DNA from: an uncultured Collinsella sp.
GTDB taxonomy: Bacteria > Actinomycetota > Coriobacteriia > Coriobacteriales > Coriobacteriaceae
DNA length: 15,491 bases
Assembly (NCBI GenBank): GCA_900553215.1
Contig: USCJ01000013.1
Span: 1 to 15,491, forward strand
Reading direction: 5' to 3'
Below are positions 1-7,113 of the stretch, in pieces (the first letter of the stretch is position 1; each line of letters starts with the position of its first letter). The position numbers and the translations under genes were made by a program. The notes under the pieces were generated by a model that saw only the letters and a list, made by a program, of their open reading frames with translations, did no database searches and was not told the origin of the DNA.

Positions 1-2
1 TT

Positions 3-1943
3 GATCTGGTAGTTCAGCATATCGGAAGCGAGCTGTGCGCGCTCGTTGCCGGCAGCGGCGGCATCGGAAGCGTCACGCAGGAGTTCGTGCTCGGCGCGCT
101 CTCCCTTGTCGTGTGGACGGTCACGCTGCTGACGACCGTCAAGTACGTGCTGATCTCGCTACGCGCCGACAACCACGGCGAGGGCGGTATCTTTGCCCTG
201 TACAGCCTGGTCAAGCGTTGCGGCAAGTGGCTCATTATCCCCGCCATGCTGGGTGGCGCGGCGCTGCTCGCCGACGGCATCCTGACGCCTGCCGTTACCG
301 TGACCACGGCCATCGAGGGTCTGCGCACCATCCCGGCGGTCCACGCCGTGCTCGGTGACGACCAGGGTCGCGTTGTCGCCATCACGCTTGCCATCATCAT
401 CGCGCTCTTCTTGGTGCAGCGCATCGGCACGGCCAAGATCGGTCACGCCTTCGGCCCCATCATGACGCTGTGGTTTTTGTTCCTGGGCGGCACGGGCCTG
501 TTCTTTGTCTACCAGTATCCCGCGGTGCTGCTGTGCCTCAACCCGTTGCGTGGCATCGCTTTTCTGCTGAGCCCCAACAACCATGCGGGCATCATGATTT
601 TGGGCAGCTGCTTCCTGGCCACCACCGGTGCCGAGGCGCTCTATTCCGACATGGGCCATGTGGGCCGCGGCAACATCTACGCCACCTGGCCGTTTGTTAA
701 GTGCTGCCTGCTGCTGTCCTACATGGGCCAGGGCGCGTGGCTTATCAACAACGCCGGCAACCCGGAGCTCATGGGCATCGCCGACCTCAACCCCTTCTAC
801 CAGATGCTCGCTCCGGGCCTGCGTCCCTTTGCCGTCGGCCTTTCCACCGTCGCGGCCATCATTGCCTCGCAGGCGCTCATCACCGGCGCGTTCTCGCTGG
901 TGTCCGAGGCCAGCCGCCTGGACCTCATGCCGCATATGCAGGTCTTCTATCCTGCCGAGACCAAGGGCCAGCTCTACATCCCCATGGTCAACAACGTCAT
1001 GCTCGTGGGCTGCGTCGTCGTGGTGCTGCTGTTCCAGAACTCGGCGCACATGGAGGCCGCGTACGGCCTGGCCATTACCCTGACTATGATGTGCACGACA
1101 ATGCTGCTCTTCTTCTATCTGCACGTGGAGCGCAATCTCAAGGTTGCTCCGTGGATCTTCGCGGCCTTCTTCCTTTTGCTCGAAGGCTTCTTCTTCGTGA
1201 GCTCGCTCACCAAGTTTTTCCACGGCGGCTATTTCACCATCCTTATGGCCGCGCTCATCATGGGCATCATGGTGTGCTGGTACAACGGCACGGCGGTTGA
1301 GCAGCGCCAGTTTACGCTGCTGCCGCTGCGCAGCTATCTGCCGCAGCTCAAGCGCCTGCGCGACGACGATCGCTACGAGCTCATGAGCGACAACATCGTG
1401 TACCTGACCAAGGACACCAACACCGACTATATCGACCGCGATATCGTCTACTCGATTTTGGACAAGCACCCCAAGCGCGCTCGCGCCTGGTGGTTCGTGA
1501 ATGTCGAGACCATGGACGAGCCGCATACCTTTGCCTACTCGGTCGAGACGTTCGGCACCGACTACGTGTTCCGCGTGCATCTGTACCTGGGCTATAAGAT
1601 CAACCAGCGCGTCAATGCCTACCTGCGCCAGGTTGTTCAGGACCTGGCTGCCAGCGGCGAGCTGCCGGCGCAGACGCATGACTACTCGGTCTACAAGGAT
1701 CCGGGCAACATCGGTACGTTTAAGTTCGTCATGATCCGCAAGCTGCTGGCACCCGAAAGCGACGTGGAGCCCAGCGAGCGTACGGCCATCACGCTCAAGT
1801 ACATCATCCGCCGCGCTGCCGGCACCCCCGCGCGCTGGTACGGCCTGGAGAACTCCAACGTGAGCTTTGAGTACGTGCCGCTGTTCACCAAGTTTAAGGC
1901 CGTGAGCAAGATGCAGCGCCTGGCTCCCGACGAGCGCCCGTAG
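3..1943 (+). CDS. kup: Kup/HAK/KUP family potassium uptake transporter, 5' partial
   Basis: This is a potassium transporter of the Kup (TrkD) family, which imports K+ with protons across the cytoplasmic membrane. The reading frame is open to the left window edge, so the true start lies outside; the GTG at 87 is internal, because conserved residues precede it. Visible family signatures include VKYVLISLRADNHGEGGIFAL near the start, LTPAVTVTTAIEG, TTGAEALYSDMGHVGRG, IASQALITGAFSL and the YIPMVNNVML / AAYGLAITLTM pair, all in the order seen in E. coli Kup. About ten hydrophobic segments are followed from roughly base 1300 by the soluble C-terminal domain. Some 646 residues are visible, slightly longer than E. 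coli Kup (622), so only a short N-terminal piece is missing. A hairpin with a T-tract follows the stop, and then comes a KdpD-like kinase, which fits a potassium theme. Family assignment is very secure; the K+/H+ mechanism is taken from the family. Confidence 0.96.
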   Translation, partial: DLVVQHIGSELCALVAGSGGIGSVTQEFVLGALSLVVWTVTLLTTVKYVLISLRADNHGEGGIFALYSLVKRCGKWLIIPAMLGGAALLADGILTPAVTVTTAIEGLRTIPAVHAVLGDDQGRVVAITLAIIIALFLVQRIGTAKIGHAFGPIMTLWFLFLGGTGLFFVYQYPAVLLCLNPLRGIAFLLSPNNHAGIMILGSCFLATTGAEALYSDMGHVGRGNIYATWPFVKCCLLLSYMGQGAWLINNAGNPELMGIADLNPFYQMLAPGLRPFAVGLSTVAAIIASQALITGAFSLVSEASRLDLMPHMQVFYPAETKGQLYIPMVNNVMLVGCVVVVLLFQNSAHMEAAYGLAITLTMMCTTMLLFFYLHVERNLKVAPWIFAAFFLLLEGFFFVSSLTKFFHGGYFTILMAALIMGIMVCWYNGTAVEQRQFTLLPLRSYLPQLKRLRDDDRYELMSDNIVYLTKDTNTDYIDRDIVYSILDKHPKRARAWWFVNVETMDEPHTFAYSVETFGTDYVFRVHLYLGYKINQRVNAYLRQVVQDLAASGELPAQTHDYSVYKDPGNIGTFKFVMIRKLLAPESDVEPSERTAITLKYIIRRAAGTPARWYGLENSNVSFEYVPLFTKFKAVSKMQRLAPDERP

Positions 1944-1964
1944 ACTGCAAGGCTATACACTTGG

Positions 1965-2026
1965 AACCACCACAAGGGGAAACCACCACAAAGGTGCCTG
2001 TCCCCTTTGTGGTGGTTTTGTTTTTG
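1965..2026 (+). terminator. Intrinsic terminator / attenuator hairpin between kup and the sensor kinase
   Basis: A perfect 14-bp stem (1981-1994 with 2004-2017) has a 9-nt loop and runs into a T-rich tract at 2016-2025 broken by one G, the form of an intrinsic terminator for kup. Just upstream, 1965-1980 is a near copy of the left arm that can also pair with 2001-2017 with one bulge, so two left arms compete for one right arm. Only 28 nt separate the stem from the kinase ATG, which leaves no room for a promoter after it. Kinase expression therefore needs read-through, or a promoter upstream whose transcript passes the hairpin. Confidence 0.8.
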
Positions 2027-2045
2027 AGAGAGGGGCGGGGCGCTG

Positions 2046-3671
2046 ATGGACGTCCATGCGGACGGCGATATTGCCGAGAACTTTTGGTGGCGGCGCACAA
2101 CGCTGACGCGCCGCGGCCCTCTGTATGACGCCTGCGTATCGGTGGGGCTGCTGGTCGCGGCGACGATTGCGGGTGCGCTGCTCGACCATCCGGGTCTTGC
2201 GCCGAGCATCATGATCGTCTATGTGTTCGCCGTGCAGCTGTGCGCTTTCTTTACCTGGAGCCGCCTGTATTGCCTGCTGAGCTCGGCTGCCGCCGTGGCG
2301 CTCTACAACTATTTGTTTGTCGACCCGCGCTACTCGCTGTCGCTCATCGACCGCGTCTATCCCGGCATGTTCTTCATTATGTTTGTGGTCTCGCTCGTGT
2401 CGAGCTCGATTGCGCTGGCCCTGCGCCGCGCCTTGGCACAGGCCGCCGCCAGCGACCGTCGCACGCAGATGGTGCTCGAGACCAACCGCATGCTGCAGCG
2501 GTGCGGCGATCAGCAACAGATTGTGCATGCTATGGCAACGCAGCTGGCGCGTCTTTCGGACTGTCCGGTCGTGTGGTATAGCGCCGATCCGGAAGACGAT
2601 GACCTGCTGCCGCGCACGACGTACACGGCCGTGGGCGATGCCGCGCCGGTGCACCAGCTGGCGCCGCGGATGCCGCCGCGGCTCTCGGCATCCGCCTATG
2701 TGGGAACGCCGCTCGATGCCACCTATGGCGGCTCGGCGTTCTTTGGCATATACCTGACCGTGCGCTCGGGCGACACCATGGTGCGCGCGGGCGATCCCGC
2801 CTCGGTGGTGGGGGTGCTCGCCATTGTCGCCGAGCCCGATGCGCTGACGCCCGAGGAGCGGACGCTTGCCGATGCCATCGTGAGCGAAGGCGAGCTGGCG
2901 CTCGATCGCGCCCGCGCCATGGAGGCCCGCGAGGAGGCAGCAGTGCTCGCCAAAAACGAGCAGCTGCGCGCCAACTTGTTGCGCTCCATCTCGCACGATT
3001 TGCGCACGCCGCTTACCAGCATTTCGGGTAATGCCGACGTGCTGCTCGACCAGGGCTCGACCGGCACGGCCGTGCTCGACGACCAGACGCGCCGCGGCAT
3101 GCTCCTATCCATTCGCTCGGATGCGCAATGGCTCAACGCCACCGTCGAGAATCTGCTCGCCATCACCAAGCTCGAGGGCGGCGGCATGCATCTGTCGACC
3201 ACGCTCGAGCTTATGGACGATATCGTCGAGGAGGCGCTGCGCCATGTAAATCCGGCCGTGCGCGAGCACGATCTTAAGGTGGTGGCGAGCGATGAGCCAG
3301 CACTCGTTAACGTCGACGCGCGTCTGATGGTGCAGCTCGTGGTGAACCTGGTGAACAACGCCATCACGTATACGCCCGCAGGCTCGCATATCGTGATTTC
3401 GATTGGCGTCGACGATGGGTGCGTGGCGTGCTCGGTGGCTGATGACGGCCCGGGCATTGCGCCCGAGGACCGCGAGCGAATCTTTGAGTCGTTCTACACC
3501 GCCAACCACGGTCTTGCCGACAGCCGTCGCAGCGTGGGCCTGGGTCTTTCGCTCTGCCGCTCCATTGCGCTGGCGCATGGCGGTAGCATAGAGGTTGCCG
3601 CGGCGGACCCGCACGGCTCGGTCTTTACGATTGAGCTTCCCGCCGCCGACGTTTCGTTTGATAAGGAGTAG
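2046..3671 (+). CDS. KdpD-like sensor histidine kinase without the cytoplasmic N-terminal KdpD/Usp domains
   Basis: A 541-residue membrane sensor kinase that should phosphorylate the regulator encoded 4 nt downstream. Order of parts: a short cytoplasmic N-terminus; four hydrophobic segments at roughly residues 28-126, with the LFVDPRYSLSL stretch typical of the KdpD membrane domain (DUF4118); a GAF-like linker to about 290; a HisKA box SISHDLRTPL with phospho-acceptor His317; and a HATPase domain with N box NLVNNAITYTP, G1 box VADDGPGIAPEDR, F box IFESFY and G2 box GLGLSLCRS. E. coli KdpD has about 894 residues; its N-terminal KdpD and Usp-like domains, about 400 residues, are absent here and there is no room for them upstream. 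The ATG at 2046 has only a purine-rich, G-heavy ribosome site (AGAGAGGGG). The output is probably potassium or osmotic control, inferred from homology and the adjacent kup. I leave the symbol blank because the protein is only half of KdpD. Confidence 0.9.
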   Translation: MDVHADGDIAENFWWRRTTLTRRGPLYDACVSVGLLVAATIAGALLDHPGLAPSIMIVYVFAVQLCAFFTWSRLYCLLSSAAAVALYNYLFVDPRYSLSLIDRVYPGMFFIMFVVSLVSSSIALALRRALAQAAASDRRTQMVLETNRMLQRCGDQQQIVHAMATQLARLSDCPVVWYSADPEDDDLLPRTTYTAVGDAAPVHQLAPRMPPRLSASAYVGTPLDATYGGSAFFGIYLTVRSGDTMVRAGDPASVVGVLAIVAEPDALTPEERTLADAIVSEGELALDRARAMEAREEAAVLAKNEQLRANLLRSISHDLRTPLTSISGNADVLLDQGSTGTAVLDDQTRRGMLLSIRSDAQWLNATVENLLAITKLEGGGMHLSTTLELMDDIVEEALRHVNPAVREHDLKVVASDEPALVNVDARLMVQLVVNLVNNAITYTPAGSHIVISIGVDDGCVACSVADDGPGIAPEDRERIFESFYTANHGLADSRRSVGLGLSLCRSIALAHGGSIEVAAADPHGSVFTIELPAADVSFDKE

Positions 3672-3675
3672 CGCT

Positions 3676-4389
3676 GTGCCGAACTCTGCCGTAAAACCGC
3701 TCATCTTGGTCGTTGAGGACGACCCCGCCGTCCGCAACCTTATCGTCGCCGCGCTCGAGGCGCACGGCTTGCGCCATATGGCTGTGGAGACCGCCCATGC
3801 CGCCATCGCCGCCGCCTCGTCGCAGGCGCCGAGCATTGTGCTGCTCGATCTGGGCCTGCCCGATATGGACGGCGTCAAGGTGGTGGAGTCGGTGCGCACG
3901 TGGTCGGGCATGCCGATCATCGTGGTCTCGGCGCGCAGCGAGGATGCGGACAAGATCCGTGCGCTCGATGCCGGCGCCGACGACTATCTGACCAAGCCGT
4001 TTTCGGTCGAGGAGCTGCTCGCGCGCATCCGCACGACGCTCAGACGCCTTTCGTATGCGCAGACGGGCGGCGTTGCCTCCGAGGGCTCGTTCGATACCGG
4101 TGAGCTGCATATCGATTTTGATGCCGGCATCGCCACGATGGATGGCGAGGAACTACATCTGACGCCGATCGAGTACAAGCTTTTGTGCCTGCTGGCGCAC
4201 AACGCCGACAAGGTGCTGACGCACCAGTTTATCCTGCACGAGATTTGGGGCACGGCAACCAAGAGCGACCTGGCGAGCCTGCGTGTCTTTATGGGCACGT
4301 TGCGTAAGAAGATCGAGTCCGACCCCGCGCATCCGCGTTACATTCAAACCCATGTAGGCATTGGCTACCGCCTAGTCACCCAAGGCTAG
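3676..4389 (+). CDS. kdpE: OmpR/KdpE-type response regulator
   Basis: A 237-residue DNA-binding response regulator, partner of the preceding kinase. The receiver domain (residues about 8-122) has the acidic pair D15-D16, phospho-acceptor D58 in LLDLGLPDMDG, the switch Ser in VVSARS and the conserved Lys in DYLTKPFS. The C-terminal winged-helix domain shows LTPIEYKLLCLLAHN and the closing IQTHVGIGYRL typical of the OmpR/PhoB class. I chose the GTG at 3676 because AAGGAG lies at 3663-3668, seven nt before it, and the protein then begins just ahead of the receiver; the longer in-frame ATG at 3595 lies inside the kinase gene and would add an unrelated arginine-rich stretch. The kinase stop overlaps the ribosome site region, so the two are translationally linked. 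A KdpE identity is likely from the KdpD-like partner, but targets are unknown and no kdpFABC genes are visible. Confidence 0.9.
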   Translation: MPNSAVKPLILVVEDDPAVRNLIVAALEAHGLRHMAVETAHAAIAAASSQAPSIVLLDLGLPDMDGVKVVESVRTWSGMPIIVVSARSEDADKIRALDAGADDYLTKPFSVEELLARIRTTLRRLSYAQTGGVASEGSFDTGELHIDFDAGIATMDGEELHLTPIEYKLLCLLAHNADKVLTHQFILHEIWGTATKSDLASLRVFMGTLRKKIESDPAHPRYIQTHVGIGYRLVTQG

Positions 4390-4413
4390 ATCGCCAACCA
4401 CCATCCCAATATG

Positions 4414-4480
4414 AGTTGCGGTGAAATACGGTCTAAATTTGCCTAATTCCAGGCAAAACAGTCCGTATTCCACCGCAACT
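4414..4480. terminator. Bidirectional terminator hairpin between convergent genes
   Basis: An 18-nt left arm (4414-4431) pairs with 4463-4480 with a single A/C mismatch, and inside the loop a second perfect 7-bp stem (4438-4444 with 4451-4457) forms around AATTCC. The structure sits exactly between the converging ends of the response regulator (4389) and the methyltransferase (4484), where a terminator serving both strands is expected. A T-rich stretch (TTTATTATTTG) follows on the plus strand; the minus-strand side lacks a good T-tract. The nested stem makes it more elaborate than a usual terminator. Confidence 0.75.
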
Positions 4481-4483
4481 TTA

Positions 4484-6280
4484 TTATTTGCCCTTGGGCT
4501 TGCTGGCGTAGAACTTCTTCTTTTTGGGCTTGCCGGCGGGGGAGGGTTTGCCGGCAAAGTTGGACTTGCCGTTGCCGGCCTGCGCGTGCGCGGGTACTGC
4601 CGCACGGGGCTTGCGGGCCTCGGGGTTGCGCAGCTCCTCGGTTCGCTCGGCAATTTCCTCGGCGCTAAAGCCGACCTCGGCCATGGCGTCCTCGATGGGC
4701 AGGCGGCGCACGATATAGCAATGGTGCACCTTCTGGTTGCGTGCGAAGTCCTCGGGGATGGTCTGCGCCGTTATGTCCTGTAGCACCACGCCCGCGCGTG
4801 CGAGCTTGCGTGTCTCGGGGCGGAAGCCGCGCAGGTTGCAGCTAAAGATGGCATGGCCGCCCTGTGCGAGCAGGCGCGATACGCCGGCCAACAGCTCAAC
4901 ATGGTCGCGCTGGACATCCCAGGTGCGGCGGCCCATCTTGGACGAGTTCGAGAACGTGGGCGGGTCGACAAAGATCAGGTCCCAGCGGTTGCGCGTCTGG
5001 CGCTGGTCGCGAATCCAGGCGAGCACGTCGTCGCGCACAAAGTGATGCTGCGGACCCACAAAGCCGTTCTGGCGCATGTTGCGCTCGGCCCAGTCCAGAT
5101 AGGTGTTGGAGAGGTCGACCGTCACGGTCTCCTCGACGCCGCCATCGGCCGCGTAGCAGGTGGCGGTGCCGGTGTAGGCAAACAGGTTGAGGAAGCGACG
5201 CGCCTGCTTGGCGTGCTCGCGCACCAGGTTGCGGGTGACGCGGTGGTCCAAGAAAATGCCCACGTCCAGGTAGTCGTCAAAGTTGACGGCAAAGGTAAGG
5301 CCGCCCTCTTCGATGAGCGGGAGGCGACGGCGTGCGATATTGGCGCGCTCGCCCGAGCTGCCCTTGCCGGCGCCCTGCTTGCCGTACTGCGAGCCGCCGC
5401 GCGAACGCATGCGGGCCTTGGCGTGCACGTGCTCGGCCGGAACATCCAGGATACGCGGCGCGATGGCCAAGATGTCGAGCATGCGCGCCTGGGCCAGCGC
5501 CGGATCGATGGTCTTGGGCGCGGCGTATTCGGCGATGACGAGCCAGCGGCCCGGCGTCTGCGGGCAGCCCTCGTACAGGTCGATGGCGGCGGAGTAGTCG
5601 GGTAGGTCGGCATCGTAGACGCGGTAGCAGCTCACGCACTCGCGCTTTGCCCACTTGCGACGCAGGCGTGCGTTCTTGCGCAGGCGGTTGGCGAACTGCT
5701 CGGACTCGGGGATGAGCACGGGCAGCGGCTTGCCGTCGCCCAGGTCGAGCATGGCGGCAGGCTCGGGCATGGGGGCGTTGGCGGCTTCGTCCACGGCGTC
5801 TGCGGTCTGCTCCTCGGCATCTGCGCCGGTCGCAGCTTCAAATGCCGCGGCGGCGTGGTCGAGCGAGGGCCAAACCTCAATAGTTGCCTCTTCGTTATTG
5901 GGCATGACAGCTATGGAGCGCGCGGGCTCGGCATGGAGCGCGCGGGCCATAAGGCCATCGCGGGTGAGCGCGGCGACCGGCGCGGCGGTAAGCTCGGGCG
6001 CGCGGCGCAGCTCGCCGACCAGCGTCATGGCGTCGTGCATGAGCGAAAGCGGGGTCTCGGTGGTGTCTGCGACCACGGCGGCGCCGGCGACAGCGCCCGC
6101 ATGGTCCAGCACGGTGGCGGACTTGGCAGCGCAAAAGTCGACAAAACGCTTGTAGCCGGCGCACTTGACCATGCGCTCGGCAGTCTTGCGGGCGGCGGGG
6201 TCGATGTCTACGGCCACGATGTGCGCCGCTCGCGCGCTGCCGCCTCGCGCTCGCGTGCCTCGGCAAGCAGTTGTTCCCAC
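4484..6280 (-). CDS. rlmK: RlmK half of an RlmKL-type 23S rRNA methyltransferase (3' part of a frame-split gene)
   Basis: This frame encodes the C-terminal part of RlmKL. By homology the RlmK module makes m7G2069 in 23S rRNA using S-adenosylmethionine. Visible landmarks match E. coli RlmKL in order: FANRLRKNARLRRKWAKRE, CYRVYDADLPDYSAAIDLYEG, APKTIDPALAQ, the substrate-side FLDHRVTR, the SAM-binding NLFAYTGTATCYA, VDLSNTYLDWAERN and the catalytic-loop-like FVDPPTFSNSSKM, then QRDHVELL and PEDFARNQKVHHCYIV. It ends in a lysine-rich tail of about 70 residues (PKKKKFYASKPKGK) not in the E. coli protein, plausibly RNA-binding. The frame is open to a GTG at 6280, but its first residues are out-of-frame RlmL coding; homologous sequence begins near 6230 with AAHIVAVDIDPAARKTAERM. 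The gene is therefore one piece of a longer gene starting at 7038. The region between the halves has an acidic, alanine-rich linker. Confidence 0.88.
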   Translation of the reverse strand: MGTTACRGTRARGGSARAAHIVAVDIDPAARKTAERMVKCAGYKRFVDFCAAKSATVLDHAGAVAGAAVVADTTETPLSLMHDAMTLVGELRRAPELTAAPVAALTRDGLMARALHAEPARSIAVMPNNEEATIEVWPSLDHAAAAFEAATGADAEEQTADAVDEAANAPMPEPAAMLDLGDGKPLPVLIPESEQFANRLRKNARLRRKWAKRECVSCYRVYDADLPDYSAAIDLYEGCPQTPGRWLVIAEYAAPKTIDPALAQARMLDILAIAPRILDVPAEHVHAKARMRSRGGSQYGKQGAGKGSSGERANIARRRLPLIEEGGLTFAVNFDDYLDVGIFLDHRVTRNLVREHAKQARRFLNLFAYTGTATCYAADGGVEETVTVDLSNTYLDWAERNMRQNGFVGPQHHFVRDDVLAWIRDQRQTRNRWDLIFVDPPTFSNSSKMGRRTWDVQRDHVELLAGVSRLLAQGGHAIFSCNLRGFRPETRKLARAGVVLQDITAQTIPEDFARNQKVHHCYIVRRLPIEDAMAEVGFSAEEIAERTEELRNPEARKPRAAVPAHAQAGNGKSNFAGKPSPAGKPKKKKFYASKPKGK

Positions 6281-7038
6281 AGAGCGGCGTCGTGCAGCTG
6301 CCAGCCCTCAAAGCCCCAGCGCTCGCGTACGGCGCCCGGGGCGCGGTCGGTCAGAATGTTCACGGCCTCCAGCAGCAGGCCGCCGCCGGCGCATGAGGCG
6401 TCGACCAGTGTGGGCAAGGCTTCGTTCTCGTAATCGTCGGCCGTCAGCTCGCGCTCGCACAGTGCAGTCCAGCCGACCTGCGCCAGCACCAGGGCGGCGT
6501 AGTCGGGGCGCAGCACGTGAGTGCCCTCGCCGGCGCGGGTCGCTGCGGGCGGCAGACGTTTGAACAGCGGGTCACCCGAAAGGTCCAGGCTAATGCTCGC
6601 GCGGCGTTGACGCAGCGAAAGCAGTAGGTGAACATCGGGGTCGGCGGCATCGACGTCTGCGCGACGGCCCGTGGTCTCGGCCAGGCGGTCGCACAATGCG
6701 TCCTTGGCGCGCAGGGCCGAGAAGCGCGTGTTGCGCAGCTGTTCGGTCACGCCGCGGGCGGTGATGGCGATGGTGGCGCCCGGGCGGATGATGGTCTCCC
6801 AGGCGATGTCGTAAACGCTGTCGTACAGCTCGTCGGCATCCTGCGCCTCAAAGCGCCCAAGCACCACAAACACGCGGCTGGCCAGGCGCGACCACAGACA
6901 GGCGCGGTAGCCTTCTTCGAGCTCGCCCTCAAATGTAGCGCGGCCTTTCAGGCGGCGGACATGCGAAAGCCCGAGGCGTTTAAGCTCATCGGCGAGTGCG
7001 GACTCAAAGCCCTCGGGGCAGCTTGCGTAAAATTCCAT
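6208..7038 (-). CDS. rlmL: RlmL half of RlmKL (THUMP plus degenerate methyltransferase start), ends by frameshift
   Basis: A 276-residue N-terminal piece of RlmKL. It starts MEFYASCPEGFESALADEL at the ATG at 7038, preceded by AGAGAGGT, and keeps the THUMP-region pattern (CLWSRLASRVFVVLG, IRPGATIAI, LRNTRFSALRAKDALCDR) and the ASISLDLSGDPLFKR and DRAPGAVRERWGFEGW blocks. The frame then runs into nonsense and a TAG at 6208-6210, while the homologous sequence carries on in the next frame (to 4484). One extra base between about 6225 and 6245 would join both into a protein of about 851 residues, against 702 in E. coli. The SAM-binding motif expected as DPMCGSGT reads DASCAGGG here, and the downstream NPPYG catalytic motif is missing, so m2G2445 activity is doubtful even if the frame is intact. 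The break may be a sequencing or assembly error, a strain mutation or, less likely, recoding. Confidence 0.85.
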   Translation of the reverse strand: MEFYASCPEGFESALADELKRLGLSHVRRLKGRATFEGELEEGYRACLWSRLASRVFVVLGRFEAQDADELYDSVYDIAWETIIRPGATIAITARGVTEQLRNTRFSALRAKDALCDRLAETTGRRADVDAADPDVHLLLSLRQRRASISLDLSGDPLFKRLPPAATRAGEGTHVLRPDYAALVLAQVGWTALCERELTADDYENEALPTLVDASCAGGGLLLEAVNILTDRAPGAVRERWGFEGWQLHDAALWEQLLAEAREREAAARERRTSWP

Positions 7039-7065
7039 GGGTGACCTCTCTGGTTGCGTCGCTCC

Positions 7066-7071
7066 ATTATA
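7066..7071 (-). promoter_or_regulatory. Candidate -10 box for the methyltransferase gene
   Basis: A perfect TATAAT hexamer on the minus strand, 28 nt upstream of the ATG at 7038, lies in the 75-bp gap between the divergent methyltransferase and HAD genes. No convincing -35 box is visible at 16-18 nt. On the plus strand the overlapping bases give TATGAT (7070-7075), which could serve the HAD gene, so the site could be shared. Confidence 0.45.
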
Positions 7072-7113
7072 TGATGGATGCTTCGTTTGCCATCGCCCTC
7101 GAAAGGAACCCAT

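Noticed and set aside
159..1679. Long minus-strand open frames opposite kup (159-1679) and the sensor kinase (1953-2996).
   Set aside because: Compositional shadows rich in Ala, Arg, Gln, Glu and His with no recognisable motif, while the plus strand encodes conserved proteins.
6208..6280. Programmed -1 ribosomal frameshifting in rlmKL.
   Set aside because: The direction would be -1, but no slippery heptamer or clear downstream pseudoknot is visible, and the break lies in a GC-alternating run prone to indels. I kept it only as a minor alternative.
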